From: Lithodes maja
Taxonomy: Eukaryota > Arthropoda > Malacostraca > Decapoda > Lithodidae
NCBI GenBank assembly: GCA_037953745.1
Contig: JBAKBP010003208.1
Location: 94,146 to 158,145 of the forward strand
Length of the DNA: 64,000 nt
Reading direction: 5' to 3'
In this document: positions 61,255-64,000 of the stretch, piece after piece
How the letters are laid out: the number at the start of each line of letters is the position of its first letter
How positions within the stretch are numbered: the stretch's first letter is position 1
Notes under the pieces: generated by a model
What the model was told of the DNA's origin: nothing
The model's input: the letters and a program-made list of their open reading frames with translations, nothing else
Database searches by the model: none
Translations under genes and position numbers: made by a program

Positions 61255-62897
61255 TTAATCATCACCACATTCTTCACTGCCTAGACAGTACGAAGATGTC
61301 TTCTTCTTTGTAGTTGTTTTGGTGGCTGGGTAGTTGTAGGTGTGGTTGTTGTGGTGGTTGTAGTTTGTTGGTGTGGTAGTTGTAGGAGTTGTTGTGGTGG
61401 TAGTTATAGGGGATGCGGTGGTTGTTGTAGGGGTTGTAGTGGTTGTTGGTGTGGTAGTTGTAGGGGTTGTTATGGTGGTGGATGTAGGGGTTGTTGTTGT
61501 GGTAGTTGTAGGGGTTGTTGTTGTGGTAGTTGTAGGGGTTGTTATGGTGGTTGTTGGTGTGGTAGTTATAGTGGTTGTTGGTGTGGTAGTTGTAGGGGTT
61601 GTTATGGTGGTGGATGTAGGGGTTGTTGTTGTGGTAGTTGTAGGGGTTGTTGTTGTGGTAGTTGTAGGGGTTGTTATGGTGGTTGTTGGTGTGGTAGTTA
61701 TAGGGGTTGTTGTGATGGTAGTTATAGGGGATGTTGTGGTTGTTGTAGGAGATGTTGTGGTGGTTGTTAGTGTGGCAGTTGTAGGAGTTGTGGTGGTGGT
61801 TGTTTGTGTGGAAATTATAGGGGTTGTTGTGGTGGTTGTTGTAGGGGTTGTTGGTGTGGTAGTTGTAGGGGTTGTGATGGTAGTTATGGGGGTTGTGGTG
61901 GTTGTTCGTGTGGTAGGTGTTGTTGGTGTGGTAGTTATAGGGATTGTGGTAGTGGTTGTTGTAGTAGTTGCAGTGGTTGTTGTAGGAGTTGTGGTGGTTG
62001 TTGGTGTGGTTGTTATAGGGGTTGTGGTGGTTGTTGGTGTGGTGGTTATTGGTGTTGTTGTAGGGGTTGTTGTGATGGTAGTTGTAGGGGTTATGGTGGT
62101 TGTTGGTGTAGTAGTTATAGGGGATGTTGTGGTGGTTGTTGTAGGAGTTGTTGTGGGGGTTGTTGTGGTGGTAGTTATAAGGGTAGTTGTAGGGGTTGTT
62201 GGAGTGGTTGATGTCGTAGTTGTGGGGGATGTAGTGGTGGTATTTGGGGTAGTTGTAGGGGTTGCAGTTGTGGTAGTTGGAGTGGAGGTTGTGAATGAGT
62301 TGGTAATTGAAGGGGTAGTACTAGTTATTATTGGTATGGCAGTGGTGGTTGAAGTGGTGGTTATAGTTGAGGTAGTAGTTGTAGGGGTTGTTGTTGTTGT
62401 TGTTGTTGGGGGTTGAGGGGTAGTGCTGGCAGTTGCAGTAAGTTTAGTAGTAACAATTGCCGTGGTATCTGCCACAGCAATGGTAGTTGCTGTGGGTGTA
62501 GTAGTGATTGTTATAGAAGTAGCAGTGGCGGTTGATGGTGTGGTCGAGATATCTGTAGGGACAATTGTGGTAGTAGGGCTAGCTGTTGTGGTTATCATAG
62601 CCGGATTGGTAGTTAGTGTGGTAGTTGTGGGTGGTGTTGTAGTGACTAATGCCTCGGTAGTTGGTTTAGTTGTAGCATGTGGTGGTGTGGTAGGGGTAAC
62701 ATTCTCCGCTGTGGTAGGTAGAACAGGCACGATAGCTAGGTCGGTAGAAGTAGATGTGGTAGCTGTGGGTGTAGTAGAGGCCGTGATAGAGGCTGGTATG
62801 GTAGAGTCAGCTTGAGTGGTAGGTGGGGTAGTGACAAGTTTGGTGGTTGTCGTGGTTGTTGCCGAGCTGGTGCTAACTGGTGTGGTAGTCGGGGTTC
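61255..62897 (-). CDS. Thr-rich mucin-like exon of a host gene
   Basis: The minus-strand frame is open for about 547 codons from a splice acceptor (TTCCTTATTCCAG/G, intron AG at 62898-62899) to a TAA at 61255-61257, two bases from the DIRS end. The first third is a varied Thr/Ser/Pro/Ala sequence. The rest is a degenerate repeat of Pro-(Thr)n blocks encoded by a GGTAGTTGTAGGGGTTGTT-like unit. Such regions are heavily O-glycosylated in mucins and peritrophins. The last residues (SSYCLGSEECGDD) look like the start of a Cys-rich domain, so coding sequence may have been cut by the DIRS insertion, or the exon ends at an unrecognised donor. A simple-sequence ORF by chance is the alternative, but the acceptor and the non-repetitive ends argue for a gene. 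Confidence 0.5.
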
Positions 62898-62909
62898 CTG
62901 GAATAAGGA

Positions 62910-62910
<1 letters not shown>

Positions 62911-62960
<50 letters not shown>

Positions 62961-62965
62961 ATATA

Positions 62966-63030
<65 letters not shown>
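62911..63030. repeat. (TA)n microsatellite
   Basis: About 55 TA units with one short interruption (TGTATATACTG) near 62957, in the putative intron just upstream of the mucin-like exon. Confidence 0.95.
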
Positions 63031-63036
<6 letters not shown>

Positions 63037-64000
63037 GGTGTGTGATAAGGTAGTGTTTTATTGCCGTTTTATTTAAGCTTTACATTGGCGATATGATATC
63101 TGAAATAAGCAATATATATGAAGGGTGTCTATGAGGTAGCAAACGAGCAAACATTATTAGTTAATGCTGACGGTATTGTGTTCTCAGCACATTCAGTAAC
63201 ATATATTCTACGTACAACTTCTTACTAATATCAGTGAACATTTGAAATGGTATGTTAATATAGAAAAACTAAATGCATGCTTTTTGGAAAAATGGTTAAC
63301 ATTGGAGTGGAAAGTATAGCATAGGCCCGGATAATCTTCAGATAGTTAATATAATGATTATCTGGGGCACAGCATCACTTATGATGTAAAGGATGATAAA
63401 TAAGTGAAAAAAGACACTGAAAAACTTGTATAGAAGTTTAAATAGCATCTTAAGACATGTTTGCTTATTTAATATCTATACCGTATCATTTTTATGTGAT
63501 GCATATTGTAAGCCAGTGTTGTTGATCCATAACAATACTAAGAGATGTTGTACATTTAGAACATTTAAGGAGGCATATGAAAAGTAGTTCAAGATGATGA
63601 CAGGATTGTCACTGTACTCACTAACAATCATCAAGTTGTGGACATTTGTGATCATCTGTTACTATACTACATCATTTTGACCTGACTCAGACCCTCTTTC
63701 TAAAACGGCTAATAAACTGAAAACGTTTTACTATAAGACACATTATATCAGCTTTATAATCAGGTTATTTATATCAGTTTTCTGAAACATAGCTTAAAAA
63801 TTATATGGTGTGAACATATCTAACCTTCCTCTAGATAATACAGGTGCTTGAATATACTGAATATATAAACATACTGTCATTTTGAATGGATGATGCTTGT
63901 ATACGTTTAATATTTTGTTCATAACCCCTTATTGGCGGCAGTCGACTTAAGTCGTGCACCAACTTGCAGGAAATTAGGAGCATTACTAAGGCTTTTAAAG
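63031..64000. other. AT-rich region, no gene; possible TTAA-element end near 63926
   Basis: No credible ORF, RNA gene or tandem repeat. CCCCTTATTGGCGGCAGT followed by the palindrome CGACTTAAGTCG resembles the left end of the 37230 MITE, so another element may begin here and continue past the window. Confidence 0.4.

Noticed and set aside
61342..62416. Long plus-strand Val/Gly- or Cys/Gly-rich frames opposite the mucin-like exon
   Set aside because: They are mirror readings of the same simple repeat. Only the minus strand has a splice acceptor and non-repetitive ends.

Overview
The window reads as nuclear DNA of an arthropod, most likely a decapod crustacean. The support is: interstitial (TTAGG/CCTAA)n tracts, which are the arthropod telomere motif; two complete DIRS1-like tyrosine-recombinase retrotransposons, a group known to be common in decapods; tRNA-derived SINEs; eukaryotic splice signals; and very low gene density. 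Almost every long reading frame belongs to a mobile element. I see two host-gene pieces: a PPP1R15/GADD34-like C-terminal exon (about 32.9-33.6 kb, +) and a Thr-rich mucin-like exon (61.3-62.9 kb, -).

Layout. 0.9-6.6 kb is one large foldback element with arms of about 1.7 kb. Its left arm is split by a Merlin/ISXO2-like transposase gene (1998-3527, -) beside CCTAA repeats. 6.8-8.0 kb holds two tandem-repeat families. 8.1-14.3 kb is a second Merlin/ISXO2 gene (-), whose 3' end is split by a nearly intact non-LTR retrotransposon (LINE A, +). LINE A encodes a signal-peptide-like segment, a 2A ribosome-skipping motif, PHD fingers, an APE-type endonuclease and a reverse transcriptase, and is itself split by a TTAA-flanked MITE. 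15.3-17.4 kb is a 5'-truncated copy (LINE C).

17.6-32.9 kb is a third copy (LINE B) that has taken in four elements: a hairpin-headed SINE, a TTAA MITE that in turn contains a whole DIRS1-like element (19714-27933), an (AAC)n-tailed retroposon, and a PIF/Harbinger element (30534-32760). 33-43.7 kb holds the PPP1R15-like exon, satellites, LINE fragments, SINEs and several TTAA MITEs. 43738-61253 is a second DIRS1-like element. Its ORF1 is split by a full-length Gypsy/errantivirus-like LTR retrotransposon (46654-55749, -) with gag, pol and a broken env-like gene. The mucin-like exon and a (TA)n microsatellite follow.

The strongest unexpected signal comes from comparing the two DIRS copies. Their terminal repeats, leaders and 3' UTRs are nearly identical. 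Across the coding region, copy 1 has lost most sense-strand adenines, replaced by C, T or G, while the other three bases are largely conserved. In one hand-aligned 285-nt RT segment, 34 of 54 adenines changed against 15 of 231 other bases. Strand-specific A-to-any-base substitution resembles diversity-generating-retroelement mutagenesis and is not what ADAR, APOBEC, RIP or CpG decay produce.
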